From the NCBI GenBank assembly GCA_000431775.1, contig FR888204.1:14547-37204 (forward strand): a DNA stretch of 22,658 nucleotides. Direction: 5' to 3'. Below are positions 14,847 to 21,742 of this stretch, piece by piece. Numbering within the stretch: position 1 is the first letter of the stretch; every line of letters starts with the position of its first letter. Position numbers and translations under genes: made by a program. This DNA is from Clostridium sp. CAG:413. Its GTDB lineage: Bacteria > Bacillota > Clostridia > Oscillospirales > Acutalibacteraceae. The notes beneath the pieces are model-generated. The model was given only the letters and a program-made list of their open reading frames with translations. It was not told where the DNA came from and made no database searches.

Positions 14847-15443
14847 ATGCTGCCTGACAGAGAAGCTGCGTTAAATGAACTGCGCCTTGCGGGCGAGATG
14901 AACCCGGGGCCGTGGACGGAGCATTCGCTCAATGTGGCTCGGGCCGCAAGGCTGATAGCCGATGGTTGCGGAGATATTGACCCCGAGTGCGCCTTTATCT
15001 GCGGCTTGCTGCACGATATCGGCCGAAGGACGGGCATTTCGGCGACCCGCCATGTCATCGACGGCTACGATTACACCGCTGCCAAGGGCTGGGATGAGGC
15101 GGCGAGAGTCTGCCTGACCCACTCCTTCCCCGTCAAGGATATTGAAGCCGACATTGCAAAGAAGGATATCACCGCCGAGCAGTATGATTTCATTAAGAGC
15201 TTCCTCGACTCGATTGAATACGACGATCTTGACCGCTTGATAATCCTCTGCGACGCGCTGGCAGACGCCAAGGGCTTCTGCATTCTCGAGAAGCGCTTTG
15301 TGGATACGACCCGCCGATACGGCATTTGCCCGTTCACGGTGGACAGATGGAATAAAACCTTTGAATACAAGGAATATTTCGAGGCGAAGGCGGGCTGCTC
15401 GGTCTATTCGCTGCTGCCCGGGATAGAGAAGTGTATTTATTGA
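14847..15443 (+). CDS. HD-domain metal-dependent phosphohydrolase
   Basis: 198 residues, cytoplasmic. The HD signature is visible as TEHSLNVARAARLIA (His26), GLLHDIGRR (His56-Asp57), a further His at 69 in TRHVIDGYDY, THSF with His92, and a distal Asp136 in LCDALADAKG, so the metal site looks complete. HD proteins of this size often act on nucleotides or nucleotide-like phosphates; the substrate here is not determined. The start is set by GAGAGGAG at 14833-14840; an in-frame ATG at 14808 lies in the promoter -10 area and is unlikely. The Nudix gene follows after 10 bases, with its ribosome site directly after this stop. Confidence 0.88.
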   Translation: MLPDREAALNELRLAGEMNPGPWTEHSLNVARAARLIADGCGDIDPECAFICGLLHDIGRRTGISATRHVIDGYDYTAAKGWDEAARVCLTHSFPVKDIEADIAKKDITAEQYDFIKSFLDSIEYDDLDRLIILCDALADAKGFCILEKRFVDTTRRYGICPFTVDRWNKTFEYKEYFEAKAGCSVYSLLPGIEKCIY

Positions 15444-15453
15444 CGGAGAATTT

Positions 15454-15954
15454 ATGGAGCTTTGGGACGCATACGACCGTGAATTGAATAAGCTCGGCGT
15501 GACCCTTGTCAGGGGCGAAGAAGTGCCCGACGGGATGTATCATCTTGTCAGCGAGGTTATAGTCAAACACACCGACGGCGAATTCCTGCTCATGCAGCGA
15601 GCGCCTACGAAGCATTTCGGCGGTATGTGGGAGGCGACGGCGGGCGGCTCGGCTCTATGCGGAGAATCTCCGCTTGACTGCGCCCGCAGAGAATTGCTTG
15701 AGGAAACGGGGCTGAGCGGCGAATTTACCCGTATCGGCACGGTTGTGCACGACGGGCACAGGAGCATTTATGCCGAATTCCTGTGTGTTACCGATCACGA
15801 TAAGAATTCCGTACGGCTCCAGACGGGCGAGACGGCGGCATCTAAATGGGTCGGCTTTGAGAAATTAAAGAGTATGGAAGCCGAACTTGCAAGCGTCCGC
15901 TGCCTGCATTCATATTACGAATACGGAGAGAGCAATGGAAATAATCAGATATGA
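15454..15954 (+). CDS. Nudix hydrolase
   Basis: 166 residues. A perfect Nudix box occupies 65-87: Gly65, Glu71, then RELLEETGL at 79-87, giving the Mg-binding glutamates. The N-terminal ELWDAYDRELNKLG and an RGEEVP-like strand resemble the Idi/YfcD branch of Nudix proteins, which have the leading domain of isopentenyl-diphosphate isomerases. The isomerase catalytic cysteine is not evident, so hydrolysis of a nucleoside diphosphate derivative is more likely. CGGAGAA at 15444-15450 is its ribosome site. Its 3' end overlaps the GNAT gene by 20 bases, showing tight coupling in a three-gene operon. Confidence 0.9.
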   Translation: MELWDAYDRELNKLGVTLVRGEEVPDGMYHLVSEVIVKHTDGEFLLMQRAPTKHFGGMWEATAGGSALCGESPLDCARRELLEETGLSGEFTRIGTVVHDGHRSIYAEFLCVTDHDKNSVRLQTGETAASKWVGFEKLKSMEAELASVRCLHSYYEYGESNGNNQI

Positions 15955-16363
15955 GCCGAAGTACCGCGACGACCTTATCTTCATGGTGCTTGCGGCAAAG
16001 GACGCTATCGGGCGGGTGCCGACTCTTAACGCCGATCTGCTCGATATAGAGGGCTTTTATCTTGACAAAGGCGATATGTTTTGGCTTGCTGTCGACGGCG
16101 GCAGGGTCGTCGGCTCGATAGGGTGCAATTTATTGCCCGACGGGGCTGCCGTGCTGCACAGGCTTTATGTGAAGCCGAAATTCAAAAGGCAGGGGATAGG
16201 CGGAGCACTCCTCAAGACAGCCGAGAATTTTGCCGCCGAAAACGGCAGAACGGTGATGAAGCTCCACCTCGGGGACGCTGCGACCTACAGCGAATCAAGG
16301 ACGTTTTACCCGAAACACGGATATATTTTTCTCTCCGAGGATCAAATGCAAAAGGAATTGTAA
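15935..16363 (+). CDS. GNAT-family N-acetyltransferase
   Basis: 142 residues, one GNAT domain. LAVDGGRVVGSIG (51-63) is the typical central strand pair, HRLYVKPKFKRQGIGGALL (75-93) contains the acetyl-CoA pyrophosphate loop (KRQGIG, with Lys where Gln or Arg is common), and FYPKHGYIFLS (124-134) is the C-terminal strand seen in small-molecule or peptide acetyltransferases. The substrate is unknown. The start is set by CGGAGAGA at 15924-15931; it begins inside the Nudix gene. It ends the HD-Nudix-GNAT operon. No hairpin terminator was seen between 16364 and the next promoter. Confidence 0.88.
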   Translation: MEIIRYEPKYRDDLIFMVLAAKDAIGRVPTLNADLLDIEGFYLDKGDMFWLAVDGGRVVGSIGCNLLPDGAAVLHRLYVKPKFKRQGIGGALLKTAENFAAENGRTVMKLHLGDAATYSESRTFYPKHGYIFLSEDQMQKEL

Positions 16364-16391
16364 ATACGGTAAGTGTCTTTAACAAAATCAA

Positions 16392-16420
16392 TTGTATTGA
16401 ACGGAAAATAATCATATAAT
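16392..16420 (+). promoter_or_regulatory. SigA-type promoter for the metallophosphoesterase gene
   Basis: TTGTAT at 16392-16397, a 17-base spacer and a perfect TATAAT at 16415-16420. The leader is about 30 bases. The flanks around the -10 are AT-rich with a partial AATCA...TGATT symmetry. Confidence 0.75.
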
Positions 16421-16458
16421 CGAGATATATTTGATTTCGCCGCGAAAGGATGATGAGA

Positions 16459-17790
16459 ATGAAGCCCGTGAGTTTTTATCTTGTGACCGATACTCATTAT
16501 TTTGAGCCGTCGCTCGGCGCCGAGGGCAAAGCCTTTGACGACTATATGCGGAGCGAGCTTTACTTCGTAAAAGAGAGCAGCGCAATAGTCAAAGCCGTAT
16601 TTGACCGCATTGCCGAGGATAAAGAGACGGATATAGTCATAATCCCGGGCGATCTCACCAAAAACGGCGAGAAGGAGAGCCACAGGAGCTTTGTCAAGGA
16701 GCTGCAAAGGCTCAAGGACAGCGGTAAAAAGGTCTTTGTCATCACGGCGGGTCACGACTATAATGACAGCCCCTGCGCCTACAGGGGAGGCGAGCGTGTG
16801 CCCGTTGAGGGCACGAAATTTGAGGAGCTGCACGATATCTATTATGAATTCGGGCTTGCCGACGCTCTCGCCGTCGATGAAGCGACGAATTCCTACATGG
16901 CGGAGATATCACCGGGCGTCAGGATGCTGGCTCTGTGCTGTGACAGCCCTGCAAACGATAGGGGTCGTATCGACGAGCGCCTGACCGAGTGGGCTCAGGC
17001 TCAGCTTGACGACGCAAGGTCCGCGAACGCCTTTGTTTTTGCGATCTGCCATTACCCGATTATCCCACCCGTGCCCGTTTTTGACCTCGTGGGCGACGCC
17101 AAGGTCAGGGATTGGCGCACCGTTGCTTCGTTCCTTGCGGATAACGGCGTGGAGCTTGCCTTCACGGGGCATATGCATATCCAGAGCATCAATGAATTCC
17201 GCAGCGAAAAGGGCAACCGCCTGATAGATGTCTGCACGAGCACTCTCGTCGGAAGCCCTGCGAAATACAGAAAAATCAGCATCGGCGAGCACGGAGAGCT
17301 CAGCATTCGCAGCCTTGATGTGCCCGATTTCGGCTGGGATACGGGCGGCCTGACCGGCAAGGAATACTTTGACAAACGCGGCAGGGACGGCATCCTCGGC
17401 AAGGTCGACCATGCCCTCAGCGGCGGCAAGGGCTTCGCAAAATTCGGCAAAAAGGCGGGCAAAAAAATCTTTCATTCCGTCAAACTCGGCACGGTTGCGC
17501 GCCTGCTTTGGATAAGGATAGATAAGTCGCTGAAAAAGCAGAGATTATATGACGTTGCGGGCGATGTCGGGCTTGCGATATTTGAGGGCGACCGCCCCTA
17601 TGTGCCCGGCACTCCGCTTTATGACGCGCTCGCCAAGGCGCTGAGTCGTCTCGGCTTCATCCTGCACAAGGTCGAGCCGAAGCTCTCAAAGGGCGGCAGG
17701 CAGGTCGACTTGACCGATATGCTGCTCAACACCGTCGGCAGCAATAATCCGTATTCCGACCAAGATGCCGATTTTGAATTAAAACACTGA
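16459..17790 (+). CDS. Calcineurin-like metallophosphoesterase with basic C-terminal region
   Basis: 443 residues with no signal peptide. Motifs appear in order: VTDTHY (Asp11, His13), IPGDLTKNG (Asp65), TAGHDY (His99-Asp100), ICHYPI (His198) and TGHMH (His238, His240). The third motif is normally GNHD; here Gly98 replaces the metal-bridging Asn. The catalytic domain ends near residue 290. A Lys-rich region follows (300-362, with KFGKKAGKKIFHS at 328-340), then a helical tail to 443. Phosphodiesterase or protein/nucleotide phosphatase activity is possible; the substrate is unknown. The start at 16459 is chosen because AAAGGA at 16445-16450 sits 8 bases before it, while the earlier ATGs at 16450 and 16453 overlap or touch that site. 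It is a single-gene unit with its own promoter and terminator. Confidence 0.87.
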   Translation: MKPVSFYLVTDTHYFEPSLGAEGKAFDDYMRSELYFVKESSAIVKAVFDRIAEDKETDIVIIPGDLTKNGEKESHRSFVKELQRLKDSGKKVFVITAGHDYNDSPCAYRGGERVPVEGTKFEELHDIYYEFGLADALAVDEATNSYMAEISPGVRMLALCCDSPANDRGRIDERLTEWAQAQLDDARSANAFVFAICHYPIIPPVPVFDLVGDAKVRDWRTVASFLADNGVELAFTGHMHIQSINEFRSEKGNRLIDVCTSTLVGSPAKYRKISIGEHGELSIRSLDVPDFGWDTGGLTGKEYFDKRGRDGILGKVDHALSGGKGFAKFGKKAGKKIFHSVKLGTVARLLWIRIDKSLKKQRLYDVAGDVGLAIFEGDRPYVPGTPLYDALAKALSRLGFILHKVEPKLSKGGRQVDLTDMLLNTVGSNNPYSDQDADFELKH

Positions 17791-17797
17791 ATTATAC

Positions 17798-17838
17798 GCT
17801 CCCGTCGGGTCGTTTTTCGCCCGTCGGGGGCTGATTTT
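17798..17838 (+). terminator. Terminator after the metallophosphoesterase
   Basis: GCTCCCGTCGGG at 17798-17809 pairs with CCCGTCGGGGGC at 17820-17831 (one G-T pair, one T-T mismatch). The 10-base loop has CG/CG ends that can add two pairs. The tail is TGATTTTAT. A strong stem with a modest T tract. Confidence 0.65.
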
Positions 17839-17861
17839 ATATAAAAAAGTCTTATAATTTA

Positions 17862-17898
17862 AAATATTTTAATTGTTAATAAATATTTTATTGTTATT
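17862..17898. repeat. Tandem imperfect 18/19-bp direct repeat in the der-ruv promoter
   Basis: A 19-base unit at 17862-17880 is directly followed by an 18-base copy at 17881-17898. They differ by a one-base deletion and one substitution near the end. Each carries TTGTTA (17873-17878 and 17891-17896), and the second copy supplies the -35 of the promoter. Confidence 0.7.
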
Positions 17899-17920
17899 TT
17901 GTGATAAGATATGCTATAAT
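17891..17920 (+). promoter_or_regulatory. SigA-type promoter for the DUF512-der-ruvCAB operon
   Basis: TTGTTA at 17891-17896, an 18-base spacer and a perfect TATAAT at 17915-17920 with TGC as an extended -10. It lies in a very AT-rich stretch. The leader is about 36 bases. Confidence 0.8.
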
Positions 17921-17962
17921 ACACTGAAATAATAAAATCGAGTAGTATCGGCAGGTGAGAGC

Positions 17963-19273
17963 ATGTCAGTTAAGATATCGGGGGTCGCTCCCGACAGCAT
18001 CGCGCACAAAAAGAGAATATCGGCGGGCGAAGAGGTTATAAGCATCAACGGCAAAGAGATAAATGACGTGCTCGACTACCGCTTCTATCTCAACGACCGC
18101 AAGCTGCGGCTTGTTTTGAAGCACCCGAAAGGCGGCTCGAAGCTGGTCATCATCCATAAGGATGAGAGCGATGATATCGGGCTTGAATTCGAGACCTACC
18201 TCATGGATAAGCAGCACAGCTGCAAAAATAAATGTGTCTTTTGTTTTATCGACCAGCTCCCGAAGGGGCTGAGGGACAGCCTCTATTTCAAGGATGACGA
18301 CGCGAGGCTCTCCTTCCTTTTCGGCAATTATATCACGCTGACCAATCTCTCCGACGCCGAGGTGCAGAGGATAATAGATATGCACATCAGCCCTGTGAAT
18401 ATATCGGTTCACACGATGAACCCCGAGCTGCGGGTCAAGATGATGCTGAATCCCCATGCAGGCGAATCCCTGCGGCATCTGTATCACCTCGCCGAGGCGG
18501 GCGTTGCGATAAATACTCAGCTCGTGCTTTGCCCCGGCTTAAACGACGGCAAGGAGCTGGAATTCAGCCTGAGGGAGCTTTTTAAGCTCTACCCATCGGT
18601 GATGAGCATAGCTGCCGTGCCCGTCGGGCTGACCGACCACCGCAAGGGGCTGTATCCGCTGAAGCCCTACACGCCCGAGACCGCGGGCGAAGTGATAGAT
18701 ATAATCGATCGCTGCAATGCCGAATTCAAAGCGGAGCACGGCGAGACGATTGCCTACGCCGCCGACGAATTCTATATCAAAGCGGAGCGGCCGATACCGC
18801 CGACGGAGTACTACAACGGCTTCCCGCAGCTTGAGAACGGAGTTGGCATGTGGGCGCTGCTGCGCGAGGAATTCATGCAGGCGCTCGACGAATGCACCGT
18901 TACCGAGAGGGATCGCAGCGTTTCGCTTGTGACTGGCAAGGCTGCCTACCCGCTCATCAAGGAGCTTGCCGAGGCGGCGATGAAGAAGATAAAAGGGTTG
19001 AATGTCAAGGTCATTATGGCGGAGAACAGGCTCTTCGGCAGCATGATAACGGTCTCGGGGCTGCTGTGCGGCGAGGATATCGCTTATGCCGCCGAGAATG
19101 CGGGCGAGCTGGGCGAGGAGCTTATGATCCCGCCGAACTGCCTTCGCAGCGAGGGCGATATGTTCCTTGACGATATGACCCCGGAGCAGCTTTCACAGCG
19201 GCTCGGGGTGAAGATAACCCAAACCGGCGGCAGCGGGGACGAGCTGCTGTCCTCTATGTTAGGAGGTAATTAA
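17963..19273 (+). CDS. DUF512 iron-sulfur protein with PDZ-like and radical-SAM-like regions
   Basis: 436 residues. The N-terminal PDZ-like segment (about 1-70) contains the typical GEEVISINGKEIND. A cysteine motif CKNKCVFCF (Cys87, Cys91, Cys94; CX3CX2C) follows, of the kind that binds a 4Fe-4S cluster in radical-SAM enzymes, then a TIM-barrel-like middle (about 95-270) and the DUF512 domain to the end. This matches the family found in Firmicutes and cyanobacteria and annotated as DUF512 or Fe-S oxidoreductase. The activity is not known. The gene sits directly before der; its stop abuts the der ATG. Context suggests a link to ribosome or RNA metabolism, but that is inference. Start from AGGTGAG at 17953-17959. 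Confidence 0.9.
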   Translation: MSVKISGVAPDSIAHKKRISAGEEVISINGKEINDVLDYRFYLNDRKLRLVLKHPKGGSKLVIIHKDESDDIGLEFETYLMDKQHSCKNKCVFCFIDQLPKGLRDSLYFKDDDARLSFLFGNYITLTNLSDAEVQRIIDMHISPVNISVHTMNPELRVKMMLNPHAGESLRHLYHLAEAGVAINTQLVLCPGLNDGKELEFSLRELFKLYPSVMSIAAVPVGLTDHRKGLYPLKPYTPETAGEVIDIIDRCNAEFKAEHGETIAYAADEFYIKAERPIPPTEYYNGFPQLENGVGMWALLREEFMQALDECTVTERDRSVSLVTGKAAYPLIKELAEAAMKKIKGLNVKVIMAENRLFGSMITVSGLLCGEDIAYAAENAGELGEELMIPPNCLRSEGDMFLDDMTPEQLSQRLGVKITQTGGSGDELLSSMLGGN

Positions 19274-20605
19274 ATGGCAGGAAATGTTGTGGCGATAGTC
19301 GGCAGACCGAATGTCGGCAAATCCACTCTTTTTAATAAACTCATAGGATCCCGCCTCTCGATAGTCGACGATACGCCGGGCGTTACCCGCGACAGGATAT
19401 ACGGCGACTGCGAGTGGCTCAACAGGCACTTTATGCTCATCGACACCGGAGGCATTGAGCCGAGCTCGGACGATATCATCTTAAAGCAGATGAGGCGTCA
19501 GGCTCAGCTCGCCATTGACAGCGCCGAGGTTATAATCTTTGTCACCGATATCCGCAGCGGCGTCGTAGCAACGGACAGCGAGGTGGCGGCAATGCTCCGC
19601 AAGAGCGGCAAGCCCGTTGTGCTCTGCGTCAACAAGTGCGACACCGTCGGCGAGCTTCCCGCTGATTTCTATGAATTCTACAACCTCGGTCTCGGCGACC
19701 CGATAGCCGTTTCGTCCGTCCACGGTCACGGTACAGGCGACCTGCTCGACGAGGTGCTCAAGTATCTGCCCGCAGCGGAGGAGTCCGAGGAGGACGAGGA
19801 CGAGTGCATCAAGGTCGCTGTTATCGGCAAGCCCAATGTCGGCAAATCCTCGCTTGTCAACGCCGTGCTCGGCGAGGACAGAATGATAGTCTCCGATATC
19901 GCGGGCACGACCCGTGACGCCACGGATTCGCTGGTCGAGAATGAATTCGGTAAATTCATCTTCATTGATACGGCGGGTCTGCGCCGCAAGAGCAGGGTCT
20001 ATGACCAGATAGAGAAGTATTCGACCATCCGCGCAAGGATGGCTGTGGAGAGAGCGCAGGTCTGCGTTATCATGATAGACGCGACCGAGGGCTTCACCGA
20101 GCAGGATTCAAAGGTCGCGGGCATCGCTCACGAGATGGGCAAGGGCTGCATAATTGCGGTCAACAAGTGGGATGCCGTCGAGAAGGACGGCAAGACCATG
20201 GATCAGCAGCGCAAGAAGCTGATGAAGGATTTTGCGTTCATGTCCTACGCCCCGATAATATTTATCTCGGCGAAGGAAAAAATAAGGCTCGACCGTCTGT
20301 TTGAGCTTATTAAATTCGTCGATACTCAGAACGCCATGCGTATCTCGACGGGCAAGCTGAACGACGTTCTCGCCGACGCAACGGCGAGGGTGCAGCCCCC
20401 GACCGATAAGGGCAGGCGGCTCAAGATATACTACATGACTCAGGCCTCCACAAGGCCGCCGACATTCGTCTGCTTCGTCAACGACGCTGAGCTTTTTCAC
20501 TACAGCTACAGGCGTTATCTTGACAATCAGATAAGGGAGGTGTTCGGCCTCGAAGGAACGCCCACGAGGATGGTAGTGCGTGAAAGAGAGTCAAACAAGA
20601 AATGA
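19274..20605 (+). CDS. der: Ribosome-assembly GTPase Der (EngA)
   Basis: Essential tandem-GTPase that helps 50S subunit maturation. 443 residues. GTPase 1: GRPNVGKS (10-17), DTGG (57-60), NKCD (120-123). An acidic linker follows (EESEEDEDE, 169-177). GTPase 2: GKPNVGKS (185-192), DTAG (232-235), NKWD (297-300). A KH-like domain covers about 350-443. The ribosome site is a perfect AGGAGGT at 19261-19267 inside the end of the preceding gene, the strongest in the window, and fits high expression. The preceding stop touches this ATG and ruvC starts within its last codons (ATGA overlap of 4 bases). Known neighbours in other Firmicutes are plsY or gpsA; ruv genes are less usual. Confidence 0.98.
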   Translation: MAGNVVAIVGRPNVGKSTLFNKLIGSRLSIVDDTPGVTRDRIYGDCEWLNRHFMLIDTGGIEPSSDDIILKQMRRQAQLAIDSAEVIIFVTDIRSGVVATDSEVAAMLRKSGKPVVLCVNKCDTVGELPADFYEFYNLGLGDPIAVSSVHGHGTGDLLDEVLKYLPAAEESEEDEDECIKVAVIGKPNVGKSSLVNAVLGEDRMIVSDIAGTTRDATDSLVENEFGKFIFIDTAGLRRKSRVYDQIEKYSTIRARMAVERAQVCVIMIDATEGFTEQDSKVAGIAHEMGKGCIIAVNKWDAVEKDGKTMDQQRKKLMKDFAFMSYAPIIFISAKEKIRLDRLFELIKFVDTQNAMRISTGKLNDVLADATARVQPPTDKGRRLKIYYMTQASTRPPTFVCFVNDAELFHYSYRRYLDNQIREVFGLEGTPTRMVVRERESNKK

Positions 20606-21096
20606 TAGTTTTAGGTATAGACCCGGGCTATGCGATAGTCGGCTGCGGGGTCGTCGAGTATCAGAGCAACCGCTTCAGGCTCCTGACCTACGGCGCAATA
20701 ATCACCGAGGCTCACACGCCCTTTAATGAGCGGATAGAGAAAATATACGACGAGGCGGACGAGCTTATGAAGCGTTTTCACCCGGAGGCAATGGCGATAG
20801 AGAAGCTGTTCTTCAACACCAACCAAAAGACGGCTATCGACGTTGCCCAGGCGAGGGGGGCGCTCGTGCTCGCCGCTCAGAAGAACAAGATACCGATATT
20901 TGAGTATACCCCGCTTCAGGTCAAACAGAGCGTCGTCGGCTACGGCAGAGCGGAGAAAAAGCAGGTGCAGGAGATGACCCGCATCATGCTCAATCTCGAG
21001 AAGATACCGAAGCCCGACGATGCGGCGGATGCGCTTGCCATGGCGATATGCCACTGCCACAGCGCCGGCTCGCTGATAGGCAGACTCAGCAGATAA
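20602..21096 (+). CDS. ruvC: Holliday-junction endonuclease RuvC
   Basis: Dimeric resolvase that cuts Holliday junctions delivered by RuvAB. 164 residues with an RNase-H-type fold. Catalytic acids are visible as Asp7 in GIDPGYA, Glu67 in AIEKLFF, and Asp140 and Asp143 in KPDDAADALAMAICH, matching the E. coli positions 7, 66, 138 and 141. The ATG overlaps the der stop in an ATGA junction. There is no strong ribosome site, so expression probably depends on translation of der. ruvA follows after 22 bases. Confidence 0.97.
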   Translation: MIVLGIDPGYAIVGCGVVEYQSNRFRLLTYGAIITEAHTPFNERIEKIYDEADELMKRFHPEAMAIEKLFFNTNQKTAIDVAQARGALVLAAQKNKIPIFEYTPLQVKQSVVGYGRAEKKQVQEMTRIMLNLEKIPKPDDAADALAMAICHCHSAGSLIGRLSR

Positions 21097-21118
21097 GTAA
21101 CCACTCGGAGGAATCAAA

Positions 21119-21727
21119 ATGTTTTACAGTCTTACCGGCACGGTCGTCTTTGCGGATGAGAGCAGCGTGGCTCTCGACTGCGGCGGCGTTGCGTTCAGGC
21201 TATTTACAACGGGCAATACTCTCAGGCAGTGCGCCCCCGTCGGCGAGGTGCAGACCCTCTACACTCATCTGAATGTGCGCGAGGACGCTCTCGACCTTTT
21301 CGGTTTCGCGGAGAAGAGCGAGCTTGATTGCTTCAAGATGCTTACCGGCGTCACGGGTGTCGGCCCCAAGGCGGGTCTCGCCATCCTCTCGTGCCTCACT
21401 CCCGATATGCTGGCGGTGAGCGTTGCGGGCGGCGACGTCAAGGCGATAACGGCGGCTCAGGGCGTCGGTCCGAAGCTCGCCCAGAGGATAGTCCTTGAGC
21501 TTAAAGGTAAGCTGGATTCCTTTGCTTCAAGCTCCGAGAGCCTCGGCAATATAGCGGCGGCTCAAAAGGCGACGGTCAGCTACGCGGGAGAGGATGCGGT
21601 CAACGCTCTCGTCATGCTCGGCTACACCCGCTCCGAGGCAAGCATAGCTGTCGGCAAGCTGGACGGCAACCTTTCAACCGAAGAAATGATAAAGCAGGCG
21701 CTTAAAATGCTTGCAAGGAATATATAA
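21119..21727 (+). CDS. ruvA: Holliday-junction branch-migration subunit RuvA
   Basis: Tetrameric junction-binding protein that loads the RuvB motor. 202 residues. Domain I is an OB fold (1-63). Domain II has two helix-hairpin-helix motifs, TGVTGVGPKAGLAIL (76-90) and AAQGVGPKLAQRIVLEL (112-128). A flexible linker covers about 130-155. Domain III (155-202) contacts RuvB and contains DAVNALVMLGY and STEEMIKQALKML. CGGAGGAA just upstream sets the start. ruvB follows after 15 bases. Confidence 0.97.
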   Translation: MFYSLTGTVVFADESSVALDCGGVAFRLFTTGNTLRQCAPVGEVQTLYTHLNVREDALDLFGFAEKSELDCFKMLTGVTGVGPKAGLAILSCLTPDMLAVSVAGGDVKAITAAQGVGPKLAQRIVLELKGKLDSFASSSESLGNIAAAQKATVSYAGEDAVNALVMLGYTRSEASIAVGKLDGNLSTEEMIKQALKMLARNI

Positions 21728-21742
21728 AAGGGGAGAGCCGAT

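Noticed and set aside
15454..15954. Isopentenyl-diphosphate isomerase for the Nudix gene
   Set aside because: The N-terminal similarity is real but the catalytic cysteine and metal histidines of Idi are not clear; a general Nudix hydrolase is safer.
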